The position numbers were made by a program, and so were the translations under genes. A DNA stretch of 64,000 nucleotides from NCBI GenBank assembly GCA_900542835.1, contig UQPB01000015.1, positions 1 to 64,000 of the forward strand. The letters run 5' to 3'. Origin of the DNA: an uncultured Pelosinus sp. (GTDB lineage Bacteria; Bacillota; Negativicutes; Sporomusales; Acetonemataceae). The stretch's first letter is position 1. Every line of letters begins with the position of its first letter. This document shows positions 1-8,097 of this stretch, piece after piece. The notes under the pieces are model-generated. The model searched no databases, was not told where the DNA came from, and saw nothing but the letters and a program-made list of their open reading frames with translations.

Positions 1-49
1 CGACCTTCGGGTTATGAGCCCGACGAGCTGCCAGCTGCTCCATCCCGCG
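1..49 (-). tRNA. initiator tRNA-fMet (CAU), partial at window edge
   Basis: Read on the minus strand, the gene begins CGCGGGATGGAGCAGC and has the anticodon arm CGGGCTCATAACCCG. The CAT anticodon is closed by three G-C pairs, the hallmark of the initiator tRNA. The 5' end begins with C, also typical of fMet tRNA (C1/A72 mismatch). The 3' half lies outside the window. It is the third gene of a tRNA cluster transcribed Thr, Tyr, fMet. Confidence 0.9.
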
Positions 50-59
50 ATATGATAGA

Positions 60-144
60 TGGTGGAGGGGGCTGGATTCGAACCAGCGAAGTCGAAGACG
101 GCAGATTTACAGTCTGCTCCCTTTAGCCACTCGGGAACCCCTCC
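60..144 (-). tRNA. tRNA-Tyr (GUA)
   Basis: This is an 85-nt class II tRNA with a long variable arm. The anticodon loop reads CTGTAAATC (GTA). The acceptor arm pairs GGAGGGG with CCCCTCC, and discriminator A plus CCA are encoded. It lies 12 bp downstream of tRNA-Thr in the same transcription direction. Confidence 0.95.
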
Positions 145-156
145 GTATAAAATTCT

Positions 157-232
157 TGGAGCTGGCGAGAAGAATCGAACTCCCAACCTGCTGATTACAA
201 GTCAGCTGCTCTACCAATTGAGCTACGCCAGC
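157..232 (-). tRNA. tRNA-Thr (UGU)
   Basis: This is a 76-nt tRNA with acceptor GCTGGCG/CGCCAGC, D arm GCTCAATTGGTAGAGC, anticodon loop CTTGTAATC (TGT), T loop TTCGATT and an encoded CCA. It is the first gene after the strong promoter at 270-298. Confidence 0.95.
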
Positions 233-269
233 GCTGCGTATATTGTCTTCTGTATCAGTGACGAAATTT

Positions 270-298
270 ATTATATAATACCAGGCACGCTATGTCAA
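270..298 (-). promoter_or_regulatory. promoter of the tRNA operon
   Basis: The minus strand carries a perfect -35 TTGACA (293-298) and a perfect -10 TATAAT (270-275) separated by 17 bp. It lies about 40 bp upstream of tRNA-Thr, as expected for a strong housekeeping-sigma promoter of stable RNA. Confidence 0.85.
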
Positions 299-400
299 TA
301 TCTTTTTAGTTACTTTTTCACTTTACTTTTACTTATCCGGCCCGCAGCCAGGCAGATACGGATCCGTCAGATTGCGCGGCAGGCAATAATCAGTGATTAC

Positions 401-1198
401 CTAGCGAATAAAGAAGTAATAGTACGATAGTCCGGCCACAATAAAGCGGTAATAGGCAAAAGAAGCCAGCGTGGACCGGTTGAGAAAGTGCAGGAACCAG
501 ACGATTGACAGATAGGCGACCAGGAACGCAACCGTAAAGCCGACAGCAAACATTGCCAGATCCGCCGTATTCAAAGTATGCCAGATTTTGGACAGATCGT
601 ACAAGCATGCCGCCAGCATCAGCGGCACCGCGATAATAAACGAGAACTCAGCAGCCGCTTTGCGGCTCAGGCCAAACAGCAGACCGCCGGCTATCGTTGA
701 ACCGGAACGGGAAAACCCCGGCCAGAGAGAAAGAATCTGAAATAAGCCGACCAGGGTCGCCTGCCGGATGCTGATTTCATCCAGGGTTCTCGCCCATGGC
801 CTGTCAGCCGCCATCTTTTCCGCCGCCAGCATCAAAACCGCGCCGGCGACCAAGCCGATAATCACCGTTAGCGGTGAAAACAAATAGTTTTTAATCAGTG
901 AATGCAGCAAAAAGCCGACAACCATAACCGGCAAAATTCCGGCGGCAATATGCCAAAGTGAAAATCCCGGCCCCCGCCGGGTTCCCAGTCTGGCTAGTTC
1001 CGTAAATCGCTGACGGTAAAGGATAAAAACCGATAGAATCGCGCCTAATTGAATAAAGACTTCAAAAGTGCTTGCCTTCTCGCCTTCAAATCCTAAAAGC
1101 GAGCCGACCAGGATCATATGCCCGGTTGAAGAAATGGGCAGGAACTCGGTTATTCCTTCCACAATACCAATAATAATAGCAATAAGCGTTTCGTTCAC
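401..1198 (-). CDS. uppP: undecaprenyl-diphosphatase UppP (BacA)
   Basis: This integral membrane phosphatase converts undecaprenyl diphosphate to the monophosphate so that the lipid carrier of peptidoglycan synthesis can be reused; the family is linked to bacitracin tolerance. The 265-aa product has the usual family length. Near the N-terminus it has the conserved GIVEGITEFLPISSTGH motif, and near residue 160 LWPGFSRSGSTIAGG, which supplies active-site Arg/Ser. The rest is a series of hydrophobic helices. The start is GTG, overlapping the stop of the upstream NUDIX gene (GTGA, 4 bp), so the two are translationally coupled. The SD-like AAAGGA lies just upstream. Confidence 0.95.
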   Translation of the reverse strand: MNETLIAIIIGIVEGITEFLPISSTGHMILVGSLLGFEGEKASTFEVFIQLGAILSVFILYRQRFTELARLGTRRGPGFSLWHIAAGILPVMVVGFLLHSLIKNYLFSPLTVIIGLVAGAVLMLAAEKMAADRPWARTLDEISIRQATLVGLFQILSLWPGFSRSGSTIAGGLLFGLSRKAAAEFSFIIAVPLMLAACLYDLSKIWHTLNTADLAMFAVGFTVAFLVAYLSIVWFLHFLNRSTLASFAYYRFIVAGLSYYYFFIR

Positions 1199-1719
1199 GG
1201 TTTAATTCCTTTCTGTCCGACGAAGTTAAGACCTCGAAGCATATCAAGCACAAGGTAATCGGTGGGAAAAGCCAGCGGCGGAACGTCATCAAGCGAAAAA
1301 AAAGCCACTCGATCCAGGTCATCACCGGCCTCGATCCTGCCGCCGGTCACACTGACGCAAAACCAAATGCCAACGGTGTGCAATTGGGGATTATGAAAAT
1401 TTGAAAGCACGGTAAAAACGCGTTCCGGTTTGATATGAAGCCCGGTCTCCTCCAGAAACTCCCGTTGTACCGCATCCCATACATCCTCATTATATTCTAC
1501 ATAACCGCAGGGAATGCACCACAAGCCGGGATAGGAAGACTGCGGCGAACGCCGCCCCAGTAAAATCCGGCCGTCGCTCAGATGGATTCCCGCCACGCCG
1601 ACAACCGGATTTTCGTATAAAATATAGCCGCAGCTGCCGCAGGTCAGACGGTCAACGCCACCCCGCGGCTGATAAAAAAGCCTGCCGCCGCATTGAGGAC
1701 AAAAAGAAAATCGCTGCAC
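1195..1719 (-). CDS. NUDIX hydrolase with N-terminal zinc ribbon
   Basis: A 174-aa pyrophosphohydrolase. Residues 7-35 form a zinc ribbon (CPQCGG ... CGSCG) like the one in NudC-type NADH pyrophosphatases. A complete Nudix box follows at about residues 70-95 (GYVEYNEDVWDAVQREFLEE), with the metal-binding REFLEETG core. The protein is shorter than NudC and lacks its N-terminal domain, so the substrate cannot be assigned; zinc-ribbon Nudix proteins of this size act on nucleotide-type pyrophosphates. The start is GTG, 8 bp after a GGAGG Shine-Dalgarno sequence. It is the first gene of a two-gene operon with uppP, behind the promoter at 1753-1781. Confidence 0.85.
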   Translation of the reverse strand: MQRFSFCPQCGGRLFYQPRGGVDRLTCGSCGYILYENPVVGVAGIHLSDGRILLGRRSPQSSYPGLWCIPCGYVEYNEDVWDAVQREFLEETGLHIKPERVFTVLSNFHNPQLHTVGIWFCVSVTGGRIEAGDDLDRVAFFSLDDVPPLAFPTDYLVLDMLRGLNFVGQKGIKP

Positions 1720-1752
1720 GCTCGTTTCCTCCGATCAACAGCATTCCGCTCA

Positions 1753-1781
1753 ATCATATCACCTGCGGCAAGGATCGTCAA
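1753..1781 (-). promoter_or_regulatory. promoter of NUDIX-uppP operon
   Basis: On the minus strand, TTGACG (1776-1781) and TATGAT (1753-1758) are separated by 17 bp and lie about 30 bp upstream of the GTG start of the NUDIX gene. Confidence 0.7.
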
Positions 1782-2513
1782 TGAACCCGCTACCGGCAAT
1801 AGGGCAGTCACTTAGGGAATATAAGCGCTAAAGACGATCCCGCAGCTGACACCGGGAGAGGACAAAATATCCCGGCTAATTTTGCCTCAGCCTCGCAAGC
1901 GATTGCCCTGTCATTGGCAAACGCCCAGGCAAAAACACTTACGGCAAAACAAGGATAGTGATGGAAAACGCATCCACGTTTAGCGAAAAAGCTTACGCGC
2001 TTCTCCCTCTGTGGCGTCGACGGCTGTTTCCGCCGGCAATGACTCCGGTTGTTCCCGCCGCCTTGCCGCCGCGCGCCATTCTGCGAGAATCTCAGCCACA
2101 CTGCGGTCTGGCGTCAGCCTGCGCTGCCGCAGCAGCTGAGTCAGGATAGCGACTTGTCTTGCCCGAAACTCACTTATATGTATACGGCATCCCTCCACTG
2201 CAAAAACAGAACCAGTGTAAGCATTGCCGCGGCGGTCGCTGTTTATACATGCCACAGCCGCCCAGCGGGCGGCTGCGCAGCCAGTTCCAAGCCCATCCGT
2301 TGTCCCCCGCAAGGAGGATTCCGCCAACGCTAAGGCGTTAAAGCGCGCCAAGAGCTGCGCAATCGACTCATACGCCCATTGCTAACGTACCTTTCGTACA
2401 CGTCGCTGCCGGACTCGCGAGCCCGCCTGGTATCCGGGGCTTTCTAAACGGCCTGGTATAAGGTTTTTCAACAAGCTGCAAAACCGATCCTCGCTAAGGT
2501 GAAGCGCGCCGGC
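1782..2513 (-). other. long gene-poor intergenic region, possible interspersed repeat or gene remnant
   Basis: About 730 bp lie between the NUDIX promoter and the end of pfkA with no convincing gene. A minus-strand reading frame spanning 1980-2351 ends in a protein-like stretch (ISEFRARQVAILTQLLRQ and onward). However, its 5' part has low-complexity, repeat-like composition and it lacks a good ribosome binding site. The 3' flank of pfkA (about 2360-2510) has the look of an interspersed intergenic repeat: direct and inverted CGCGAG/CTCGCG-type words, and a GCTTGTTGAAAAACC ... CAGGCCGTTTAGAAAGCC series. I cannot assign a function. Confidence 0.35.
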
Positions 2514-3599
2514 TTAGCCAAAACAAATTCCGATGTTGCGGCCGGCCTGGATTAATTCGTCATCCGGGGCTATTTGGCGGCTCTGTCCGGCGATATCCGC
2601 AAGCGGCACCCGGACAATCCGGTCCTGGCGCAGCGCCACCATACTGCCAAAGGCGCCTGCAGCCAGACAATCGATAGCGGCAGCGCCATAACGGGTGCAG
2701 AGAACGCGGTCAAAAGCGGTCGGCGTTCCGCCGCGCTGCACATGCCCCAGAACAGTGCAGCGGGACTCCATGCCAGTCAGCGTTTCCAGTTCCCGCGCCA
2801 GTTTCTCGCCGATGCCGCCGAGACGGATCTTTTCATGACTGCCTTCGACAATCCGGGCAACCGTAACCTCACCGCCGACCGGCTTGGCGCCTTCAGCGGC
2901 GACAACCAGGCTGAAACGCTTGCCGATACGGTGCCGCTGCTGAATTTGTGCCTGTATCGCCTCTACACGATAAGGCAGCTCCGGAATCAGAATGACGTCG
3001 GCGCCACCGGCCAAACCCGAGTGCAGGGCGATCCAGCCCGCATAACGCCCCATCACTTCCAGCACCATTACCCGGTGATGCGACTCGGCAGTTGTATGCA
3101 GGCGGTCAAGCGCCTCTGTAGCAATGCCGACAGCCGTATCAAAGCCAAAAGTCCTTTCGGTACCGGGGATATCGTTATCAATCGTTTTCGGTACGCCGAC
3201 AACCGGCAGTCCCAGGGCGTTGAATTTACCGGCGATCGCCAGGCTGCCGTCGCCGCCGATGACAATCAAGGCTTCGATGGCACGGGCTTGCAAATTCATT
3301 AAAGCCTGCCGGGACATATCCTGCAGTTCAGTTTTACCGTCCCGTTCGACGGCATAGGCAAATGGATTGTCACGGTTGGTTGTGCCAAGAATGGTGCCGC
3401 CGCGCGGTAAAATGCCGGAAACGCTCTTGTCATCAAGCTCGATCATCTCGTTTTCCACCAGTCCGCCAAAACCATTCTGAATGCCCCAAACCCGCATTCC
3501 CCGCCCCAGGGCGGTTTTGACCGCGGCCCGGATAACGGCATTCAGCCCCGGACAATCACCGCCTCCCGTCAAAATACCAATTGTTTTCCCTGCTGTCAT
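2514..3599 (-). CDS. pfkA: 6-phosphofructokinase (group III type)
   Basis: This enzyme phosphorylates fructose 6-phosphate to fructose 1,6-bisphosphate in glycolysis. The product (361 aa from the ATG chosen here) has the nucleotide-binding GILTGGGDCPGLNAVIR, the GGDGS phosphoryl-donor loop, the catalytic PKTIDND motif and the MGRYAGWIAL and GHVQRGG substrate-binding motifs. The pairing of Gly in GGDG with Lys in PKTIDND is typical of the long group III PFKs: Gly is usual in ATP enzymes, whereas Lys at the second site is shared with PPi enzymes. The donor (ATP or PPi) is therefore inferred as ATP, not proven. The ATG at 3599 is preferred over an upstream in-frame TTG because GGGAGGGG lies immediately before it. 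Confidence 0.9.
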   Translation of the reverse strand: MTAGKTIGILTGGGDCPGLNAVIRAAVKTALGRGMRVWGIQNGFGGLVENEMIELDDKSVSGILPRGGTILGTTNRDNPFAYAVERDGKTELQDMSRQALMNLQARAIEALIVIGGDGSLAIAGKFNALGLPVVGVPKTIDNDIPGTERTFGFDTAVGIATEALDRLHTTAESHHRVMVLEVMGRYAGWIALHSGLAGGADVILIPELPYRVEAIQAQIQQRHRIGKRFSLVVAAEGAKPVGGEVTVARIVEGSHEKIRLGGIGEKLARELETLTGMESRCTVLGHVQRGGTPTAFDRVLCTRYGAAAIDCLAAGAFGSMVALRQDRIVRVPLADIAGQSRQIAPDDELIQAGRNIGICFG

Positions 3600-3634
3600 C
3601 GCATCCCCTCCCAAGCATCTTCGTCCAACTTATG

Positions 3635-3667
3635 GAAAAGGCTGGATCATCTTTGATGAACCAGCCT
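3635..3667 (-). terminator. terminator after BrxF-like gene
   Basis: On the minus strand a hairpin has arms AGGCTGGTTCATC/GATGATCCAGCCT (one mismatch) with a 3-nt loop and is followed by TTTTCC. It lies 6 bp downstream of the BrxF-like gene and upstream of pfkA. Confidence 0.65.
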
Positions 3668-3672
3668 GGTTT

Positions 3673-4131
3673 TCAGTCTACCTGAACAAGATTGAGCCCT
3701 GTCGCATCATATTCCCGATACGGCAAACGCCCATCCTGATTAAAGACCAATTTTCCGTTTTCCAACTGTCCCGGCCACGCCGATACAATCATATGGTTAC
3801 GACTAAGCCGGCGAAGCGTCTTCAAAGGATCCAGCTGCAAGACCGGAGCAAACAGCGTCTGAATCCCGTCCAGCAATACAACTTCCGCCTCCAGCTCGAC
3901 CAGTACATTATCCATGATCAGCGGCGCCTGCACCGGTCTGACCTTGGGCATTAACTCCAGCAGTTCCTCTGTGACCAGAATACGGGAATCAACATATTCC
4001 CACCCCCGCATGGAGCTAAGCTCACGCATGATTTTGCTTTTGCCGCTGCCGGGCTGTCCCACTATCAAGACCAGCTTTTCGTCACGATCCTTAGTATCGT
4101 TGACAAAATTCACGATATGCTGCACCATCAT
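3673..4131 (-). CDS. stand-alone BrxF-like P-loop ATPase
   Basis: A 152-aa P-loop protein. Walker A (GQPGSGKS) is at residues 25-32 and a Walker B-like segment, EVVLLDGIQTLF, sits near residue 90. The stretch LQLDPLKTLRRLSRNHMIVS followed by AWPG closely recalls the small BrxF ATPase of type 3 BREX phage-defence systems, as I remember that family. No other brx gene is present; the neighbours are pfkA and sigH. Either this is a housekeeping relative of BrxF or a solitary family member with an unknown role. The ATG at 4131 is chosen over a GTG nine bases upstream because GGGAGGTG ends 8 bp before it. It is a monocistronic unit with its own terminator. Confidence 0.65.
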   Translation of the reverse strand: MMVQHIVNFVNDTKDRDEKLVLIVGQPGSGKSKIMRELSSMRGWEYVDSRILVTEELLELMPKVRPVQAPLIMDNVLVELEAEVVLLDGIQTLFAPVLQLDPLKTLRRLSRNHMIVSAWPGQLENGKLVFNQDGRLPYREYDATGLNLVQVD

Positions 4132-4231
4132 CGGTATCACCTCCCATAGTGCCCTCTACCTACTATCATTCGGCGGAAGTCGTCATATTCCTGTTAAGAC
4201 AAGCAGGAAATAAAAGAAGATTTCGGGCAGC

Positions 4232-4257
4232 AAAAAAGGCATCTTTGCAGATGCCTT
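4232..4257 (-). terminator. terminator after sigH
   Basis: On the minus strand AAGGCATCT-GCAA-AGATGCCTT is followed by a T run, 11 bp past the sigH stop codon. This is a standard intrinsic terminator that ends the mrnC-to-sigH gene string. Confidence 0.85.
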
Positions 4258-4268
4258 CACGATCTCCG

Positions 4269-5003
4269 TCATTCATCAACAGAGCCGCAATACTCCATCT
4301 CCTGCATTTCCCGGTTTAACCCGACCAACCCTTTATACATGCCACGGATATCACTGTCTTCAGCCCGATTGTCCAAATAGCGTTCCAGTTTCCGTTTAAC
4401 CCGCTGCAATGCATTATCAATTGATTTGACATGCCGTTCCAGTTCAACCGCGATTTCCTGATAGGATTTGCCGTCCAAATAAGCCATCAGTACTTTCCAC
4501 TCAAGTTCGCTCAAAATTTCGCCCATTTTCTGCTCAATGTCAACAAACTCTTCCCGGTTAATCACCAATTCCTCCGGGTCAGAAACCTTGGAACCGGAAA
4601 GAACATCAAGCAGTGTCCGATCGGAATCCTCGTCATAAATGGGTTTATTAAGAGATACATATGAGTTCAGCGGAATATGTTTTTGTCTGGTAGCGGTTTT
4701 AATAGCCGTAATGATTTGTCTGGTTACGCATAACTCGGCGAAAGCCCGAAACGAAGACAGCTTATCATTGCGGAAATCACGAATCGCTTTATAAAGACCG
4801 ATCATGCCTTCCTGGATGATATCCTCGCGGTCGGCGCCGATCAGAAAGTACGACCTGGCTTTTGCCCGAACGAAGTTGCGGTATTTGCCAATCAAATACT
4901 CTTGCGCGATCGTGCTGTCATTGTCCTTGGCATCCAGCACAATTTCCTCATCGGTCATGTTCTCAAAACAACTGTATCCATCGCGTTGAGCACCAACCCG
5001 CAT
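4269..5003 (-). CDS. sigH: RNA polymerase sigma factor SigH (Spo0H family)
   Basis: Sigma-H directs early stationary-phase, competence and sporulation transcription in Firmicutes. The 244-aa product has sigma region 2 (DIIQEGMIGLYKAIRDF and FAELCVTRQIITAIKTATRQ) and region 4 (LSELEWKVLMAYLDGKSYQE ... IDNALQRVKRK). The central KHIPLNSYVSLNKP is diagnostic of SigH. It carries about 30 residues beyond the last region 4 helix, longer than the 218-aa Bacillus protein. The ATG at 5003 is chosen because GTGGGGGCG precedes it; an upstream in-frame TTG is unlikely. The gene has its own promoter at 5101-5130 and lies at the usual Firmicutes position after yacP, which suggests a spore former. Confidence 0.93.
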   Translation of the reverse strand: MRVGAQRDGYSCFENMTDEEIVLDAKDNDSTIAQEYLIGKYRNFVRAKARSYFLIGADREDIIQEGMIGLYKAIRDFRNDKLSSFRAFAELCVTRQIITAIKTATRQKHIPLNSYVSLNKPIYDEDSDRTLLDVLSGSKVSDPEELVINREEFVDIEQKMGEILSELEWKVLMAYLDGKSYQEIAVELERHVKSIDNALQRVKRKLERYLDNRAEDSDIRGMYKGLVGLNREMQEMEYCGSVDE

Positions 5004-5100
5004 CGCATCGCCCCCACTCTTCAATTATCCGCCAGCCGTAAAAATAAAATGCACTAAAGCGAAGCTGTATATGCTTTAGTACATGCCACTTTTCTATCAA

Positions 5101-5130
5101 ATTATACCCCACAGGGTTCTGATAAGTCAA
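5101..5130 (-). promoter_or_regulatory. sigH promoter and leader hairpin
   Basis: On the minus strand, TTGACT (5125-5130) and a perfect TATAAT (5101-5106) are 18 bp apart, about 100 bp upstream of sigH. The transcribed leader contains an inverted repeat (ATGCACTAAAGC at 5049-5060 against GCTTTAGTACAT at 5073-5084, one mismatch). It could be an operator or an mRNA hairpin. Confidence 0.75.
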
Positions 5131-5236
5131 GCTAATCTTGTCTGCGCCAGCCCTGGCAACAGTTGCAAAAACCAGCGGCGGCAAGGCTCCGCCGGGAGCC
5201 GTTCCGTCAAGAGTACAGGGGGCTTGCGGCAAAGCC

Positions 5237-5743
5237 TTAACGCTTATGCCGCAGCTTGTCCAGCCGTGCGGCCACGTCTTCGCGAAGACGTCCGGCCAGT
5301 TCGCGGCGATCGCGCTGCGCCAGGGCCTGCGTCTCTTCGCGCAGCTTCCGTTTACTCTGACTTACTCTGCTCCCCAGCTCCTGCGCACTCATGCGATAGG
5401 CGCCGGTCCCCAGGATAACCGCCTGCTCCATTTGATCCGAAGTGACGACAAAAACTCTTTCACCCTGCCGTACAAGCCGATAGGATAATTTTTCAATGTA
5501 ACTGTCGGCGGTTTCGCCTTCAGCCGTATAAATAATTTCAAGGCCTCTGCCGTCAGATTCAAACCGGGAAAAGGCACCGGCAACCGAATAGGCATCAAAC
5601 ACCAAAATCACCCGCACGCCCTCGTATACGGCATATTCCGCTAAATCCGCCGCCAGCGTATCACGCGCGTGGCTTAAGGCCTCTAACAACTCCTGATACA
5701 GCGAATGCAGCACATTATAGCCATCGACCAGCAATATATCCAT
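5237..5743 (-). CDS. yacP: NYN-domain ribonuclease YacP (Rae1)
   Basis: A 168-aa PIN/NYN-fold protein. The family member Rae1 of Bacillus is a ribosome-associated endoribonuclease that cuts mRNA in the A site. The sequence opens with the metal-site motif ILLVDGYNVLHS. Further acidic residues lie at VILVFDAY and GETADSYIEKL, and SDQMEQAVILG follows. The basic C-terminal half (KRKLREETQALAQRDRR) is helical. It starts 16 bp after the vanW stop with GGAGG 10 bp upstream, within the rlmB-vanW-yacP string. Confidence 0.9.
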   Translation of the reverse strand: MDILLVDGYNVLHSLYQELLEALSHARDTLAADLAEYAVYEGVRVILVFDAYSVAGAFSRFESDGRGLEIIYTAEGETADSYIEKLSYRLVRQGERVFVVTSDQMEQAVILGTGAYRMSAQELGSRVSQSKRKLREETQALAQRDRRELAGRLREDVAARLDKLRHKR

Positions 5744-5759
5744 CAGCGAAAAGCCTCCG

Positions 5760-7133
5760 TCATTTTCTGCCCTTGCCCGGAGCTGCCGGCGCAGGCTTTA
5801 CCCCCACCCTGACCACAATGTTGTCAGGCATATATTGGTCCTTGCTGAGAAATTCCCGTTTTACCAGCTTGCCGTCCTTGTGAATCAGGCGGTATACCTT
5901 AAGTTCATAGCCGGGCGATCCCTCATTTTCGGCTTTGATGGTACCAAACGGCAGATGCGGATCAGATTTCTTTACAATTGCCGGCGGTATTTCCTTCTGG
6001 TCAGAAACCGTGATCTCGACCGTCTCCTTCAGCTTTTCCCGTCCGAAGACCGCAGCATAGATAGTGTCGCCTTTTACCTCGGTTCGCAGCATGATCGGGG
6101 AATCTGAGGAATTGACAAACTTAAAATCAATAATGCCGTAGGCCACGGTCGCATCGCGGCCCAGTCCAATATAGGAAAGAGGCTTGCCATGATTAAGGCG
6201 TTCCTTGATATCCAGATTAGCCAGCAGAACTGCATTATAAACAGTTGACGAGACCTGGCAAATACCGCCGCCAATCCCCGGAACCAGCTCGCCGTCAAAA
6301 AACTCCAGCGCTTCCTGAAAGCCGCTCGCCGTATCCCTGGGGCCGACAATCTCATTAAAGGAAAAGACTTCCCCCGGCTGCAGGATCTGGCTGTTGATCT
6401 TATCCGCTGCCAGTTTAACATTGACTGAGCGTTTGACATCTCCGGTATTAAAGCGAGTGGAAAAAATTGATTGCATGACAACAATACCGGCTCGCCGCAA
6501 GGAATCCGCAGTTACACTCGGTTCTACGTCCGTCAGCGGCATCGCCAAACGCAGGTCGCCGTCGCGGCAAAAAGCCTGCAGCAAAAGCTGCTTCAGATCT
6601 GAATCAAGCAGACGTCTGCCTTTGCTTTCAGGCACAATTCCGCCAGTAGCCAGACTTAGCGTCGCATTCGTGGGCGGCTGATCAAGCTGCTGCTTCCAGC
6701 CGGCAATAATGACATCAAGCTTTTCCTCGTTAAGCGAAAGCTGCAGCGGCAATTGCTGCGCATAACGCTCCGCATTGCGGATGCTCTGAATGCGCTGCCA
6801 CCAGGAGCCGCTCCTGCCATACGCCCAGACATTTCTGGCTGTCGCGCCGACATCAATCCCCAGGTCGATAGCGTCAGCACTAACCGAATAGCGTTGTTCA
6901 CCATCATCCACATAAACAGTCTTCAGCCGGATTTGCTCATCCCAGTCAGCTAAAAACTCCGTCAATTCAGGCTGCGTCTTGCCGGCGACAATCCGGTCCT
7001 CCAGCATCACTCCAGCGTATACCTGCTCGTAAAACAGAGGATAAACAGCGAAAGCCAGACCTACGCTGACCAGCAGCAAAGGCACAAGCGTCATCACATA
7101 TTTATTGCGCAGCTGGAGATTGGGCAGATTCAC
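5760..7133 (-). CDS. VanW family protein with peptidoglycan-binding and G5-like domains
   Basis: A 457-aa envelope protein of unknown biochemical role. One N-terminal membrane helix (VMTLVPLLLVSVGLAFAVYP) acts as anchor. A repeat region of the PG_binding_4 type follows at about residues 60-215. Next is the VanW domain (SVNVKLAADKINSQILQPGE, FSFNEIVGPRD, GGGICQVSSTVYNAVLLA), and finally a G5-like beta domain. Start choice: a GTG at 7133 overlaps the rlmB stop as GTGA and has GGAGG 10 bp upstream. A longer reading frame starting at an ATG inside rlmB lacks such a site. VanW was named from vancomycin-resistance loci but no resistance role is implied here. Confidence 0.85.
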   Translation of the reverse strand: MNLPNLQLRNKYVMTLVPLLLVSVGLAFAVYPLFYEQVYAGVMLEDRIVAGKTQPELTEFLADWDEQIRLKTVYVDDGEQRYSVSADAIDLGIDVGATARNVWAYGRSGSWWQRIQSIRNAERYAQQLPLQLSLNEEKLDVIIAGWKQQLDQPPTNATLSLATGGIVPESKGRRLLDSDLKQLLLQAFCRDGDLRLAMPLTDVEPSVTADSLRRAGIVVMQSIFSTRFNTGDVKRSVNVKLAADKINSQILQPGEVFSFNEIVGPRDTASGFQEALEFFDGELVPGIGGGICQVSSTVYNAVLLANLDIKERLNHGKPLSYIGLGRDATVAYGIIDFKFVNSSDSPIMLRTEVKGDTIYAAVFGREKLKETVEITVSDQKEIPPAIVKKSDPHLPFGTIKAENEGSPGYELKVYRLIHKDGKLVKREFLSKDQYMPDNIVVRVGVKPAPAAPGKGRK

Positions 7134-7876
7134 CTGGACTTCACCCTCCGTTGTCTCACCACTTCGTACAGCATAAGCGAACATGCCACCGAAGCATTCA
7201 GCGAGGAAATCTTACCCTGCATGGGAATCCTCACCAGCAGGTCGCACGATTCTTTAACCAGCCGCCCCAGTCCCTGCCCTTCGCCACCGACGACAATGAC
7301 GACCGGACCGGACAGATCAGCCTCAAAATACTCCTTTTCACCGCTCATATCGGCGCCGATAACCCAAAAGCCCTGCTTCTGCAGCTGCTTTATGGTTTGG
7401 ACTACGTTGCCAATGCGGGCGACTGGAACGTATTCAACAGCTCCGGCCGATGTCTTGGCAACGGTGCCAGACAAAGGGCAGCTGCGGCGTTTCGGTAAAA
7501 GTACCCCGTGTACGCCGGCCGCGTCAGCGGTCCGCAGAATCGCGCCGACATTATGCGGATCTTCCAGTTCATCGAGCAATACCAGAAACGGCGGCTGCCC
7601 CTGCCCGGAAGCAGCGGCAAGAATATCCTCCAATTCGGCATATTCGACAGGCGCAACCGATGCGGCTACACTTTGATGCCTGACACCGCCGGCAATGGCG
7701 TCCAGCTTGCTTTTTTCCAGTTCCTGTACAATCACGCCCTGTTCCCTGGCCAGAGCCAGTATTTGTACAATCGACCCCTGCCGCTCCCCCTTGGCGACAA
7801 AAATCCGATTTATGCTGCGGCCTCGCTTCAAAGCCTCCAAGACGCTGTTGCGGCCGGCAATATATTCTTCCGTCAT
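7130..7876 (-). CDS. rlmB: 23S rRNA (guanosine-2'-O-)-methyltransferase RlmB
   Basis: A SpoU/TrmH-class methyltransferase that uses SAM to methylate G2251 of 23S rRNA. The 248-aa product has an N-terminal L30e-like RNA-binding domain (AGRNSVLEALKRGRSINRI). The C-terminal knotted SPOUT domain has motifs LDELEDPHNVGAILRTADA, VVGGEGQGLGRLV and IPMQGKISSLNASVACSLML. The ATG at 7876 follows AGGAAAGAGG; the in-frame extension upstream is rejected. It overlaps the VanW gene by 4 bp. Confidence 0.95.
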   Translation of the reverse strand: MTEEYIAGRNSVLEALKRGRSINRIFVAKGERQGSIVQILALAREQGVIVQELEKSKLDAIAGGVRHQSVAASVAPVEYAELEDILAAASGQGQPPFLVLLDELEDPHNVGAILRTADAAGVHGVLLPKRRSCPLSGTVAKTSAGAVEYVPVARIGNVVQTIKQLQKQGFWVIGADMSGEKEYFEADLSGPVVIVVGGEGQGLGRLVKESCDLLVRIPMQGKISSLNASVACSLMLYEVVRQRRVKSR

Positions 7877-8097
7877 AATGACCTCTTTCCTGCCTGACGG
7901 CATCTGCTTATTATGAATAGAGTTCTGGCAGGCAGCAATTTCCGCTTAGGCCGCTATTACTACAGTATATAAAGCAGTGCGTCCTGTCATGCCAAGGAAT
8001 CGCGCCTCACCGTTATCGTTCTCCGGAAACTGCCTGTCCGCTGCTTTCCCCAAGCGATCCCTGCCTGCTTCTAAGCCGGGCAGGAATTGTGGTTTCG

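Noticed and set aside
1980..2351. 123-codon minus-strand frame before pfkA
   Set aside because: The C-terminal part looks protein-like but the start has no Shine-Dalgarno site and the N-terminal part is repeat-like; kept only as a possible remnant.
3673..4131. A BREX defence island
   Set aside because: Only the BrxF-like gene is present; neighbours are housekeeping genes.
5760..7133. Vancomycin resistance function of the VanW gene
   Set aside because: The VanW domain is common in envelope proteins of Firmicutes; no vanHAX genes are nearby.
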